A stretch of DNA of 64,000 bases from Oncomelania hupensis (GCA_036898135.1 CM072511.1:162701064-162765063), one strand, 5' to 3'; shown: positions 22,239 through 33,978, counted from the first letter of the stretch. Numbers and translations are program-made. Notes: generated by a model not told the origin, from the sequence alone.

Positions 22239-22816
22239 TCCCCCGTTGGGGTGCCGGGGGTTTCAGTATAAATAGTATCCCCACTTTCTGGAAATTTAGT
22301 GCTTTAAATTCCCACTGTCGCTGTTTTTCTCAATTGCTCTTTCTCATTCCTGCTCTTTTCTATCAATCTGCTATACTATCGTCTTCTTCGCTAGACCAGT
22401 CTCCTACCTGTTTTCGTGAAAACTCTTCCGGGACAAGACTCCTTGTTTGTGTATGAGGTCTGTTGGATCAGCTTGGGAATATGGGACGCTTTCTGCCAGG
22501 TGGTCACTAGGGCTTCCTATGATGTTATTATTTAGCAATGTAGGCATTTTATATGTATGTGTTTTGTTGATAATTTATAATGATGTTTGTATTCCATTTT
22601 GTTTTTGTAAACGGGGGTTCGATAAGTTGGGGTGAAGCCTCAGCCGTCCCCTGCGTGGGAAGTCTTTATTGTAAAGTGTCTGGCTGGTGGAGAGCTTTCG
22701 GTTTTACCACTAGGGTTGTTTCAGCAGATCTTTTATGCGGATCGGGGGTTGTCCGGTCCTGATTTGGCTCGGAAGAGTCCGCTGGACCTAAAGCAATAAT
22801 AATGTAATGTAATGTA
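22239..22816 (+). mobile_element. A700 retroposon, 5'-truncated
   Basis: Begins CCCCCGTTGGGGTGCCGGGGG and ends CTAAAGCAATAATAATGTAATGTAATGTAA. It is followed by a long ATT/GAT array. The core is intact and close to the consensus of the full-length copies. Confidence 0.88.
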
Positions 22817-22946
<130 letters not shown>

Positions 22947-23241
22947 ACCGGTGTTTAAAAAGTAACTCCCTAATGAGACAATGTGTATTAACTTGTGTAA
23001 ACGGTGCTGTCTTTGCATGACACAACACGCATTGCGATCCCCAAAGGGGTAGGATTTGACTGCAGATCTCTGATTTTATCACAGTGACGAGAGCAGCCTA
23101 TAATGGCCAGTCGCCTGACACTTGGTCTGGTCTCTTATGTCAGATGAGCTCTCTTCAGCATGGATAGGTAATATATAGAAGATAGGGAGATATCAGATTT
23201 AGACAAATGGACAGATGGATAGACAGAGAGACACAGAGAGA

Positions 23242-23246
<5 letters not shown>

Positions 23247-23299
<53 letters not shown>

Positions 23300-23342
23300 C
23301 TGAGAGAGAAAGAGAGAGACTGAGAGAGACAGAGAGAGAGAC

Positions 23343-23409
<67 letters not shown>
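23247..23409. repeat. (GA)n microsatellite, compound
   Basis: GA runs with GACT, GACA and GAAA interruptions. Long Glu/Arg or Leu/Ser ORFs are artefacts. Confidence 0.97.
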
Positions 23410-23410
<1 letters not shown>

Positions 23411-23449
23411 TGTAAGAGTTCTGAAGCCGTATCACCACAAAACACAAAA

Positions 23450-23669
23450 CATCAGAACAAGACCGAAAAGGAAGACAAATGAGACATAGAAAGACATGAG
23501 ACAGACAAACAGACATAGCCAGACAAGCAATAGACTACAACACACGAAATTAGACGTCGGTGAGAAGACCACGCTGCCATTTTATGTTATTTTATTCAAT
23601 TCTGACAAAAGCACAACTTGATAAGAAAAATATTGACATGTACATATTAAAACGTTCAATTAGCGCTAC
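23450..23669. repeat. 218 bp duplicated segment, copy 2
   Basis: See 22019-22238. The spacing between copies is 1431 bases. Flanks are unrelated except that an A700-like relic follows about 230 bases later. Confidence 0.9.
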
Positions 23670-23901
23670 TAAAATTAAAGACATGTAGTCTTTCATACAC
23701 AGATGCTTCTCTCTCCTCTCTCGCTCCAGACTTGTCTGTATGTCTGCTTCTCTGTCTGTCTGTCTCTCTCTCACTCTCTTTTTCTTTGACGCTTACACTC
23801 TCTCTTCCTGTCACTCTTTTTCACACTCTGTTTCACAGTACTGAAACATACACGTAGTTTCTTTCGGTTCAACAACATCGGTGCATCACAACAGAGCATC
23901 T

Positions 23902-24228
23902 ATGCTATTATTATTTAGCAATGTAGGCATTTTATATGAACGTGTTTTGGTGATATTTTCTAATGATGTTTATATTCTATTTTGTTTGTGTAAAAGGGAA
24001 TTCGATAAATTATAGTATAGCCTCAGCGTCCCGTTGCGTGGGATACCTTTATTGTAAAGTGACCGGCTGGTGGATTGCCTTCAGTGTTGCCACTAGGGTT
24101 GTTTCAGCAGATCGTTAATACGGATTAGGAGGGAATCCTCTTTTAACCAAGCTGTGGTCCTGATTTTGTGGTCCTGATTCGGCTCTTTGCAGTCCGCTGG
24201 ACCCTGTAAGCAATGAATAACTAACTAA
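23902..24228 (+). mobile_element. A700 relic, old variant
   Basis: From ATTATTATTTAGCAATGTAGGC to GGACCCTGTAAGCAATGAATAACTAACT. It contains GTGGTCCTGATTTTGTGGTCC, the variant also seen in the relics at 2101-2611 and on the minus strand at 35035-35225 and 37737-38292. An older subfamily is implied. Confidence 0.85.
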
Positions 24229-25320
24229 CTAACTATCAATTGGCTGAATCTTTTTATTTGGATGCGTGGGTCAACCTACCCTCCCACCCATACCCCAACC
24301 CACCCACTCACACACACACATACGATAACGCCCTCACTGGCACAATCCACCACATTCACCCACACACGCATACACTGACGCACGCGCACTCCCACAGTCA
24401 CATGCACGCACGCATACATAAACGCACGCGCACTCAACCGCGCCCAGATGCAGCAGTGAGACCATGCATTGTCGTTTGGCGGCGTTAATGCCTGTCATCA
24501 TCTATAGGTTTCCATGCGTGTTCATTCCTTCATTCACATTCACATTATGATTTGGCATTGAGATAAGAGAAGCTTGACCATCAGAAGGAAGAGGACCGTT
24601 TCCGATTTCACGGTCGCGCGACTCCCAAGATTTATTTTAAGTAGGCTCTCCGGTCACCTAGGACTGTAGCTAAATCTTCAGTTTTTAGTTCTCAAGTGGG
24701 TGGGCTTGTTTGCTATTTCTACGGTCTAAGCCGCCATGTGATCAGACCACATCCACAGTCAAGAGGGAAACGGGTCATCAAAATGGAGGAAGCATTTTCT
24801 TTTACGAAGAGGTAAAAGGTTATCCTCAGACCGCTGCTGATTGGTCCCTATTCCCCGACGCTATCTTGCCCGCTTTGAGCCGAACAGTTTAGCTCGGTCC
24901 AGTCCGGTTCATCACCGTACCCGGGGCATCGCCCGATTCTACTGGATTGGTTGCCTAACGACCGGACCAGCCCGGGGCATTTCGCGAAGAGCAAACAAGT
25001 GTGCTGAATGAGCTGTAGCAGTCGTGTAAGAGCGGTTGTTTCCCCTGGCTGATTGGGTTAGTTGTGACTCTGACTGGCTTGACTGTACTGTACAGTCATA
25101 AGGCGGTAGAAACACCTCAAGGTCACCTGGCAAAATCAAGCAGACCACCACGAAGCTGACTGTGTGGATCTTTCGTCAGCCATGTCCTCAGTCTACTTTC
25201 CTTCTAACATTCTCCAACACCACGCATCTCATCAGGCATGTCCTGATCATAATCCAAACAACAATCGAAGTCATCATAACGAAGCGGTCTAAAGAATTAA
25301 GGCATTACATCCCAAACATT
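24229..25320. other. No gene recognised
   Basis: A CA-rich stretch at 24300-24430 is followed by mixed sequence without long ORFs or listed repeats. Confidence 0.45.
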
Positions 25321-25329
25321 TGGTCTCAC

Positions 25330-25780
25330 GAATGAATTACGTCAATGTTTGTTGTACGAAGATTGGAAGTCCCAAGAACGCAGTCAGTTTTTGTCAAAAC
25401 TTTATTACTTTTCAGGGTTGCAGACCGTCACATCCCCCCCCCCCCCCCCCACTCCCTCCTCTCTCCCCTCCACCAAAGCATTACGTCACTGCCTTCTTGG
25501 TTCAAGGACGCTTTACGTCAGTTCTAGTTTGACTACATTACGTCATACATATAAGTTTGTGGCCTCAACATTGCGTTACATCACAGCTCTTGGGCGGACA
25601 GACTTCGCTACTAAGAGCCTTCCACGCACACAACGGCACTATGTTTCAGTGTTGACCCAGTATAATGCATCATGTCACTGTTTTTAAATGCAGTAGGAAT
25701 GCTTTACGTCAAAGTTGTTGGGGGAACTCAAGAAAACATGTTGTCGTACTTTCTTGCGAACAGAATAATTACGTCAAAGC
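25330..25780. promoter_or_regulatory. Cluster of TTACGTCA-type (bZIP/CRE-like) motifs
   Basis: TTACGTCA occurs near 25337, 25482, 25513, 25540, 25706 and 25768, with near matches (TTACATCA, CATGTCAC) between. Proteins of the CREB/ATF/C/EBP type bind such sites. A poly-C run lies at 25433-25449. It could be a degenerate repeat, not a regulatory region; no gene start is visible next to it. Confidence 0.35.
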
Positions 25781-26039
25781 TTTCGGAACTCAATAAAAGC
25801 AGATATTTCTCTGGATCAGAATGCATGGTCAGAACTGTTGTCTTGCTGTCGGCGATGATGACGACATATTATAGTCCAAACATACAATTCATCATAGGCA
25901 AGGTGAGCTATGGCGTCATCCTCTCCGACTTTCGTCTGCGATTGTGACAGACGCTGCATGACGCCGACTTTCATACACCGCATCAGAGACACGACATTGC
26001 AGCCACCTTTCTATTTTATATTACAAAGCTTAGGTCCAC

Positions 26040-26450
26040 GATGCAGGGTCAGTCCTTGTCCCGTTACACGCATGTCGTCTTCTGCAGGTCACTGTGGGTA
26101 TTCCAACACCCTGTCCCGGTTACACGCATGTTGTCTTCTGCAGGTCACAGTGGGTATTCCAACACCCTGTCCCGGTTATACGCATGTCGTCTTCTGCAGG
26201 TCACTGTGAGTATTCCAACACCCTGTCCCGGTTACACGCATGTCGTCTTCTGCAGGTCACTGTGGGTATTCCAAAACCCTGTCCCGGTTACACACGTGTT
26301 GTCTTCTGCAGGTCAAAGTGGGTATTCCAACACCCTGTCCCGGTTACACACGTGTTGTCTTTTGCAGGTCACTGTGGGTATTCCAACACCCTGTCCCGGT
26401 TACACACGTGTTGTCTTCTGTAGGTCACTGTGGGTATTCCAACAACCCTT
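26040..26450. repeat. 55 bp minisatellite, about 7 copies
   Basis: The unit contains TCTTCTGCAGGTCACTGTGG and ATTCCAACACCCTGTCCCGG. Because 55 is not a multiple of 3, all three frames stay open across it, which explains the three overlapping ORFs; none is taken as a gene. Confidence 0.92.
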
Positions 26451-26659
26451 TCAAAATTCTATTAACATATATGTTCATCTACAAAGGGCTTTCTCTTCTT
26501 GGCTAAACGACCATCAACGAATATCTCAATGACTCAGTATCTTTGTACTTAGTCCCAGTATGTTGTCTGGATGAGCTGTTTGGGATGTTCCATTGTTTTT
26601 AGTGATGACTTGACACTCTCGTTCAATTATGTTCTCTTTCCTCCTTCTATTATTATAAT

Positions 26660-26660
<1 letters not shown>

Positions 26661-26718
<58 letters not shown>

Positions 26719-26732
26719 CTAGTAGTAGTAGT
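26661..26732. repeat. (AGT)n microsatellite
   Basis: About 23 AGT units with one ACT interruption. Confidence 0.97.
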
Positions 26733-26877
26733 TTTTAAAAAAAAACTTGGATAGTCCATTGTTCATGTTGATGTCGATGTCTTGTGCAGCGCCGTTCTCC
26801 ATGCCCGAAATGCTTAAGGCGTATCATTCTATCCGGTTCATGGGGTAAGGGCACGGTTTCAGCGGAATTCCCTAACC

Positions 26878-26985
26878 GCAGAAAACAACAAATAAATCTT
26901 CCAGTTCGCTGGCAGAAAACAACAAATAAGTCGTATAGTTCGCTGGCAGAAAACAACAAATAAATCTTTCATTTCGCTGGCAAAA
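26878..26985. repeat. 34 bp tandem repeat, 3 copies
   Basis: The unit is around GCAGAAAACAACAAATAA plus AGTTCGCTG. It lies in the presumed 3' flank of gene 2. Confidence 0.85.
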
Positions 26986-27237
26986 AGGAACAACTTTAGT
27001 TCAAGCCTTGTCATAGACGCTATTTCCCGCTTTTCCAAGAGGTGAAGGTCACAACAAATGCAAGCGCGCGCAGTCGGTTGCCATTTCTTAACCATCGGCG
27101 TTTCCATATGGACAGCCAGTCAAGAAGCCCAAAAACCGTGACGTTCCACTCCTGACTGCGGACGAGATCAGTTGGTGCCGAGATCACGGTGAAGGTCACA
27201 GAGGTCACAAGGAGATCAAGGTGAAGGTGAGCGGTTG

Positions 27238-30200
27238 TCAGGGGTGACCGACGTTGAAGCACTCGCAGTGTGAGGGGACCTCTATGGGTGCGAAGCTGAC
27301 GGGGGCGGCGCCCTTCAGTGGCCGCGTGTTGTTGTACACTAGGACCCAATGTGCCCGGAACTGGTCTACACACTGCCCGCCAGTACAGCGACTGCCCGGC
27401 CTGCACACATACCACATACCGTCATGATGACATAGTACACATCGTGACGTTTTGTTTCCTGGATTGTAGTCGTCACCAATGCGAGTCAAATGTGTGCTGC
27501 CTTCTTAGTTGAAGGCATAAACATTTTTTTTTAAAAGTACATAGAAAACAATGACTTGGCTTGCTACACAGACCACATGGGTTCCCCGACAGCACGTAAT
27601 ACAACTGTGGCACTGCCCATTCCACATGTCACCCCCGTTGGGGTGCCGTTTTTTTTTAGTATAAATAGTATCCCCACTTTCTGGAAATTTAGTGCTTTAA
27701 ATTCCCACTGTCGCTGTCTTTCTCATTTGCTCTTTCTCATTCCTGTTCTGTTCTATCAATCTGCTATACTATCTTCTTCTTCGCTAGACCAGTCTCCTAC
27801 CTTTTTTCTTGAAAACTCTTCCGTGACAAGACTCCTTATTTGTGTATTTGGCGGCAGGGATAGCTCAATCGTCAGAGCGCTCGACTTGTGCACGCGCGTC
27901 TCGGGCGACGTGGGTTCGAATCCTGACTTCAGCAAACTATTTTGTGATTGCTGGATAGTAGGTGCCAGCGCTTTGAGAAGCTCTCTGAGCTTATAAGTGC
28001 GCTATATAAGAGTAATCTCTTTTGTGTATGAGGTCTGTTGGATCAGCTTGGGAATATTGGACGCTTTCTGCCAGGTGGTCACTATGGCTTCCTATGATGT
28101 TATTATTTAGCAATGTAGGCATTTTATATGTATGTGTTTTGTTGATAATTTATAATAATGTTTGTATTCTATTTTGTTTTTGTAAACGGGGGTTCGATAA
28201 ATTAGAGTACAGCCTCAGCCCTGCGTGGGATGTCTTTATTGTAAAGTGACTGGCTGGTGGAGAGCTTGCAGTTTTACCACTAGGGTTGGTTCAGCAGATC
28301 TTTTATGCGGATCAGGGGTTGTCCGGTCCTGATTTGGCTCGGAAGAGTCCGCTGGACCTAAAGCAATAATCTATGTAATGTAATGTTTTTCCACATGTCA
28401 GTCACACGACACTTCGCACACAACGGACCCTGAAATGGTCCCCTCTACACATTATACATGTTGACACTTTGCAACCCATCTACGCACAAGGTCATCTCAT
28501 CCACACTCCAGTTCTCACCACACCACACTACACACCAACTCATATCACACACCAGCATACATCACAAACCACATTACAGCGCCACCGCCCACACCACACT
28601 CAAATCCACCAACTCTACATACCAATCCACACCAGGCCACTACACAACTGACACACACAAGATACTCACACCATATGACTCGCGGCATAAGTAAGGATGT
28701 TGTTGTCGGGTTAACGCATGCCCACGAACAATGCTAAATTCTCATGTGAAGTCATTGTCACGCAAAACATAAACAAAGACGAGCTAACCCTTGAAACCAG
28801 GCCCTTTTAGGTCAGCTATTTCATCAACAGCAAGGTCAACAATATGTGTGACAACATTGTGTACAACGCGCCGCTTATAAACATAACACACACGCAAATG
28901 ACTGCCGCCACTTTGATCTGTGTGATGGATAGGCGGCTAGTTACGTCGCATAGCCCAACAGGCATCAGTAGTAATCTGGAGTCACGAGACGAGTTTTAAA
29001 ATAAAAAGAAGAAGAAAAAAGTGCAGAGCAGCAGACGTGAGGGTTACATAGAATATGACTGACAGGAGGAGACAAGCTTAAGGCGGGTGACTGACAGCTG
29101 CCAAAAACACCACTTTCAAGCGCACCAATTTATGACGCCCAGCCGGCACTTCTCGACAGATCACTGCCCTATGTTCTTGCTGGCTTCTGGCGGGGCGGTG
29201 AAGAGAAGCTGCACCAATAATGTCAATCCACTGTACAGCGCACGCATCATTTACCCAAGGTAGTGCTCAATATGCAAAGTAGGACAATGTATATAATTAA
29301 TTATAGGACCGAGAGAACACTGGTCGGGGCACCGGGGCTAAAGATGTGAACTGACCGAGTCACAGATAACGAGTCGTGCTGGGTTAGGTGGCAAAATGAA
29401 TAGGGTGCGTCCTCAGTCATCGTCCTGAGAAAGCAGCAGTGTTTGCATTCAGAACCATTGCTGACAGGGCATTCCAGAGTTTGTGCTTTCCTCAAGAAGA
29501 AGAAGAAGAAGAAGAAATGCTTCTCCAACTCTCATTTTCCATTTGTTTACTGAAGCCGTAGGTATAGGTGTGTACACAGCGCATGTCATATCATGGCCTA
29601 ATGGCACCAACACCCGCTTTGACCTAACCTCATACTTCAACAAATATTTTGATGTTGCTGTGGAGGCCATCTTGTACCAGGCACGGTCATGTACACGCAA
29701 AAACACGTCAAGTGTGCTGACGCATACCTCAACAAACTGTTCAAATGGTGGTCTTTATAAACGAAAAAAATACCGATCACAAGATGTCAACAAACACCTC
29801 GTTCTTCTTTTCTTTGTCTAGCCGCATCTGCTGTATGCAACCTTGCCTTGCCTGGCCTTGTCTCTCGGTCCGTTCACCCCAGACACGCCTTGCCTGTCCT
29901 GTCATGGCTGCTTCTTACATCCGTCACAGCATGCAAATGCTCAAACGATCTTTGTCCTTTTTAAAAAATGCTCCGTTCTTTCCAAACCTTCCATCTCAAA
30001 ACATGTTACGATTGAGGCGAACAAGATAATTATGAACGTTTTGGTTGTTCACATGGAGAGTGCAATGAGGTTGTATTCTTTTTTAATTTCTTTAACATCG
30101 ATGCTCGAAAAGAGAATATTAAACGGGACTCTAGGGGTGAGACCTTTGGATTTTGATGCTTTTGATTACTTTTGCAAAACGGGCGCAAATGATATCCGCC

Positions 30201-30573
30201 TAACGTTAGACAACTCTGGGCGCAATGTATGGGCAAGCCGGCCAAAGTTGTTTCCCCTCGTATTTCCGAGCGTGGTCTATTGAAGAAGAAGAAGAAGAAG
30301 AAGAAGAAGAAGAAGAAGAAGAAGAAGAAGAAGAAGAAGAAGAAGAAGAAGAAGAAGAAGAAGGAGGAAGAAGAAGTTTGTGCCATAACAGATCGTTACG
30401 CCTACAGTAAAGATTTAAAACACAGTACAGTGGGATCAAAGACATTCCCTGCTAGTGCCGGTGTCACATCCTCAAAGTTCCTGGTATCCTACTTTATTCG
30501 GGCGCCTTTGCGCATGCGCCAGGTCATGTCGGGCCGACTTTTTCACGATGTTCTTAGGCGTCGTAACCCTAAC

Positions 30574-30606
<33 letters not shown>

Positions 30607-31306
30607 CTTACTAAGACTACGATAGCACTGTGCGCATGAGTCGAATTTTGTAATGCGTCGACCAATCAGAATGCTCCCAGTCGCTCTCAGCCAAGCTAAG
30701 GTACTAGGAACGGTGACGATGTCACACCGGTTCTGGGTCAGCCACACCTGACATTTATTATAACTGTGGCACGTGACCTGATGTTGAACAGGCTTTGCTC
30801 TGTTCCGCAGCCGCTCCGGCAATGGGCGAGGCCGTTTACCACACAGTTAACACGTGTGTGCCCTGGTTAACACAAATAACACATGTGCGACCGAGCTGAC
30901 GCCTTTTGGCCCCCACTACAATAACGATGCATGCGTGACCTATGGCCTCACGCACGAACACTGACACGAAACATAGCACGCATCACGTAAGGCATCATCA
31001 TGCTTCACAAGAACAAGATTACGATGACGTGAAGACAACTTTCGTGACGTGGAAAAGACTGATGCGACACCACAAACATGACGTCAAAAACAAATCGCCG
31101 CTGTGCACAAGTAGGGACCAAACCCGAGAGATGTCGTGACAGCAAAAACTACATGACGCAATATGGCAAAACAATGATGAGCTGACTTTTAAAACATAAC
31201 GGGAAGAGAACAAAAATCCCACTGTGTGTGTCATAATATGTGGGTGTGTGTGTGTGTGTGGGTGTGTGTGTGTGTGAGTGTGTGTGTGTTTACAAGAGAA
31301 AGGTGC

Positions 31307-31378
<72 letters not shown>

Positions 31379-31636
31379 AGAGAGAGATCAGAAAAGAGAG
31401 AGAGATCAGAAAAGATAAAATAAGATAACAATGTTATTTTGCAAGGGTATAAGAGTAAGCACTGTGTACGCGTTTATACATCGTGCCCTTTGGGCTTATA
31501 ACAATAACTATTAACTACAACAAATTAATGTTATAACATTAACATCATGGAACAATAACAAATAAACAAGGTAATCATTAGATATCATTCTTAAAAAACA
31601 AACACGTATCGTTGTTAATATCCATTGACAATAATT

Positions 31637-31705
<69 letters not shown>

Positions 31706-32876
31706 CAAAAACCTCACATTTTTGCAGTCATTATATTATTAAATTAACCTATATTAACATTATATTATAAATTAATTCACATATCCTAATTGTTTACATT
31801 GCATAAAAGCATAATCATTCATTTTGGCTAACAATGTTTCAAGTCCAGAAATATACTTGTTTACTTCTTACCTTGCATCGCATTTCAATGCAGTACGAAT
31901 ATATATCGGAGAGAATGGGGGGTAGGGGCGAGAGGGATAGCAGATAACATCAAACTTCATTTTGATACCAATACCGCGTCCATTCACCAAAAATTTCAAT
32001 CAAGAATGTACTGTCTCCAAAAATTACAAGTTTGCCCTCTGTTCTTTTTACAGGCGTTTTATTTAATCTGTTCTTACATTCGGTTTTGATATCCTCATAC
32101 GGTGGCTTGAGTGTGAAGAAACAAGAATGAGTTTGACAGAATGGTGAAAATGTGCGCGAAAGTAGTGGGCGAGCAGCAGAAGAGTCTGAATGAGTTGTAT
32201 CAATGCCGTGTTGGGCAAAAGGCTAAGACGATTGCGGGAGACACTACATATATTCTGGCCAAACAGTGTGACGTTCTCGCATCTGGAGTCCGTTTCCGTG
32301 TACCCAAGTGTTCCACTGTACGAACCAGATCTAGCGTTGTCCCCAAATCCATCCAACTATTAAATAAACGTTAGTATGTATGTGTCTTTCAGAATGAAAG
32401 AAGTGTGTTATTGTGTGCTAAGCGTGAGGTGTGGTGTGTTGTTGGTGTGTGTTTTGTTTTTTTCCCTAAATGTTTTTTTTAATTGGGGACTTTGGGTATT
32501 TTATTACTCCATTGTTGCCTTTTGCTTTCGTTATAGTCTATGTATTTTTCAACCTTTCAATGAGTGAATGTTTGTCCATGCGTTTTCTTACACATTTATT
32601 GCTATCTGTTGTACAGTAGTACTGTCAACAAAGCATGTCTTAAGTTCTCTTTTTGAGATAATAAAGTATTGCTGAATCTTGGATCCTGCCCATTGTGTCA
32701 GTGTGAGTGTTTGTGTGGCATTGAAATGTGAATTCCATTTGTTCATGTTTCATGTTGGTTTCAGAACATTTGATCTTTATCAGAAGACGATGCGTTGTAT
32801 TATAACGCTTTGCCGTAATTTCTGAATAAATTGTCAAAATTATTTTCGTGTGTGTGTGTTTGTGTGGGTGTGTGTG

Positions 32877-32935
<59 letters not shown>

Positions 32936-33978
32936 CACTCACTTGCATCTGCCGATGGGGATGAACTGAAACATATGACGTAGATGGACTACTTTGTAGA
33001 CACGGCCTCGCATCGTTACGTTCTGTGGCGTCACGTACTCCATCACTCTGAAACGTCACGCAAGCAACCATGTAAAATGACCTCAGTCGTGCAGACCAAT
33101 GCATTACCAATACGTATTAGCGTTAAACGGAGGGGCTGGGGGCTAGGAGTGAGAAGGATAGCAGATAACATCAATAGGCTGGTGAGAGGGATAGCAGATA
33201 ACATTAATAGGCTGGTGAGAGGGATAACAGTTAACATCAATAGGCTGGTGAGAGGGATAACAGTTAACATCAACAGGCTGGTGAGAGGGATAACAGTTAA
33301 CATCAATAGGCTGGGAAACAAATAATTGTCGACTTAACTGTTCCCTTGTTTACATCCAACTGTACATTAGATTGGAACTTTGACAGGATAGTCTAACGTC
33401 TCGTCCGGAAGTTTGCTTGAAGGACTCGCTGCTCTAACCTACAAGATCAGTTTGTACTGTGAACGCCGGACTTGAACCAGCGACCTCGGAAACGCCAGCA
33501 CGGCGCTCTACCCTCTAAGAGACCCTGCATCCCCACAGTGCCACTCCACGTCACCACGCTACCAAAGGGAAGTTACCTACGTTTCACAACATCCACTGTC
33601 CAGCCCTGACGGAAAAGTAGTGGGCAATCGGGCAGAGATGCTGTCCACGTAAACCGACGAGTTACTTCCGACGGCAGTGGACTGGTTGACGGCGTCTGCC
33701 CCTGAAGTAATAGGGGTGACCGAATAGTTGCTCTCCGCCGGGAACGGGTCGCCCGCCACTGGTACGAGATCGGCCACCGGCATAACGTCGGAGGGCGGTG
33801 CGGTGCTGAACAGGCCCGGGTAGAGCTGCGTGATGAGATCCTCCATGGGCATGACGCGGCGCGCGCAGCGAGAACACGCGTCGTTACACGTCCACCACTT
33901 GTTGTGATTGGCCCGCGCACCGGGAGTCCACAGCAACTGCAGCACCAGCACCGGCACGCACAGCGCCACCGTCAGCAT
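27238..33978 (-). CDS. Gene 2: secreted neurotrophin/Spaetzle-type cystine-knot protein, paralogue of gene 1
   Basis: Predicted coding exons on the minus strand are 33978-33581, 33047-32943 and 27400-27238 (666 nt, 221 residues). Donors are GTAGGT and GTGAGT; acceptors are GACGTTTCAG and TATGTGTGCAG; both junctions are phase 2. MLTVALCVPVLVLQLLW begins a signal peptide ending near residue 23. The pro-region has CNDACSRC, a QLYPGLF...LVPVAG stretch like that of gene 1, and three N-glycosylation sequons. The knot has Cys130, 131, 167, 173, 178, 213 and 215, including FQFIPIGRC (gene 1: YQFIPSGRC), FRAHWVLVY (gene 1: TRAHWSLVW) and EVPSHCECFN (gene 1: EVPSHCQCFN). It ends six residues after the last Cys with no tail. 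The first exon corresponds to exons 1-3 of gene 1 fused. It is likely a secreted receptor ligand. An acceptor-like TGTGTGCAG just before the ATG hints at an upstream exon. Confidence 0.7.
27632..28390 (+). mobile_element. A700 retroposon, 5'-truncated, 10 bp TSD, hosting a SINE-GC
   Basis: CCACATGTCA occurs at 27622-27631 and 28391-28400. The element starts CCCCCGTTGGGGTGCCG and ends AAAGCAATAATCTATGTAATG. It is split by a SINE-GC (27848-28020). It lies antisense in the large intron of gene 2. Confidence 0.92.
27848..28020 (+). mobile_element. SINE-GC, complete copy nested in A700
   Basis: TTTGTGTAT flanks it at 27839-27847 and 28021-28029. The tRNA-like head has A box TAGCTCAATCGTCAGAGC and B box GGGTTCGAATCC. 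The body ends GAGCTTATAAGTGCGCTATATAAG-AG. At 173 bp it is compact. The same family is at 34241-34420 (minus), with a 3' fragment near 6484-6532. Confidence 0.92.
28391..29495. other. Gene 2 intron, no recognised element
   Basis: CA-rich at 28440-28690, otherwise mixed unique sequence. No exon with a cystine-knot match was found here. Confidence 0.45.
30283..30376. repeat. (GAA)n microsatellite in gene 2 intron
   Basis: About 28 GAA units with GGA at the end. Long Glu, Lys, Phe and Ser ORFs across it are artefacts. A smaller GAA run lies at 29494-29516. Confidence 0.97.
30458..30730. mobile_element. Inverted-repeat-flanked segment carrying telomeric repeats
   Basis: The left arm beginning CCGGTGTCACATCCTC at 30458 is inversely matched by the right arm ending GACGATGTCACACCGG at 30730. 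About 30 positions pair with five mismatches and one gap. Between them 30564-30606 holds CCCTAA-type units (ACCCTAACCCC, ACCCTAAACCC). No clear TSD. It is older than the elements at 6751 and 34701 but has the same layout. Confidence 0.55.
31236..31392. repeat. (GT)n and (GA)n microsatellites
   Basis: A TG run (31240-31290) and a GA run (31312-31390) in the gene 2 intron. A second GA run lies at 31640-31700. Confidence 0.97.
32120..32690 (+). mobile_element. Probable 3' end of another LINE
   Basis: The ORF 32141-32374 ends FRVPKCSTVRTRSSVVPKSIQLLNKR, interrupted here as FRVPKCSTVRTRSS and VVPKSIQLLNKR. A VP-x-I-x-LLN terminus is common at the end of LINE ORF2 proteins. A ~290-base 3' UTR follows with AATAAA at about 32660. 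No upstream RT is present. It could instead be an unrelated small gene. Confidence 0.45.
32850..32934. repeat. (GT)n microsatellite next to gene 2 exon 2
   Basis: Long TG run ending only 8 bases beyond the exon 2 donor on the minus strand, so a polymorphic CA repeat follows the donor in the transcript. Confidence 0.97.
33150..33312. repeat. 33 bp minisatellite, 5 copies, in gene 2 intron 1
   Basis: The unit contains GCTGGTGAGAGGGATA and CAGTTAACATCAATAG. Length is a multiple of 3, so it is open on both strands; not taken as coding. A lone near-identical monomer occurs at 31930-31955 (GAGAGGGATAGCAGATAACATC). Confidence 0.9.
33458..33536 (-). repeat. tRNA-like sequence (SINE head or tRNA pseudogene)
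   Basis: On the minus strand it shows AGAGGGTAGAGCGCC (A-box-like) and GCTGGTTCAAGTCC (B-box-like). The D-arm and acceptor stem do not pair well. A degenerate tRNA-derived sequence is more likely than a working gene. Confidence 0.55.

Noticed and set aside
22447..22635. Recurring ~60-codon A700 ORF (MRSVGSAWEYWTLSARWSL type)
   Set aside because: The frame is broken differently among copies, there is no known domain, and it lacks coding features.
26041..26532. 163-codon repeat protein
   Set aside because: The 55 bp unit keeps three frames open at once, so a minisatellite explains it without a gene.
27020..27415. 131-codon minus ORF over gene 2 exon 3
   Set aside because: Shifted frame; the EVPSHCECFN frame matches gene 1 and follows a good acceptor.
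27848..27935. Functional tRNA gene
   Set aside because: The sequence is bounded by a 9 bp TSD as part of a 173 bp SINE.
30601..30822. Minus ORF with several Cys as a possible gene 2 exon
   Set aside because: No match to the gene 1 knot; the true counterpart exon was found at 32943-33047. The area is the arm of an inverted-repeat element.
32640..33110. 156-codon minus ORF
   Set aside because: It overlaps gene 2 exon 2 in the wrong frame and then runs into the CA repeat; the spliced frame is better supported by homology to gene 1.
33043..33325. Repeat peptide with NINRLVRGIT or its antisense
   Set aside because: A 33 bp minisatellite, open on both strands, lying in the intron of gene 2.
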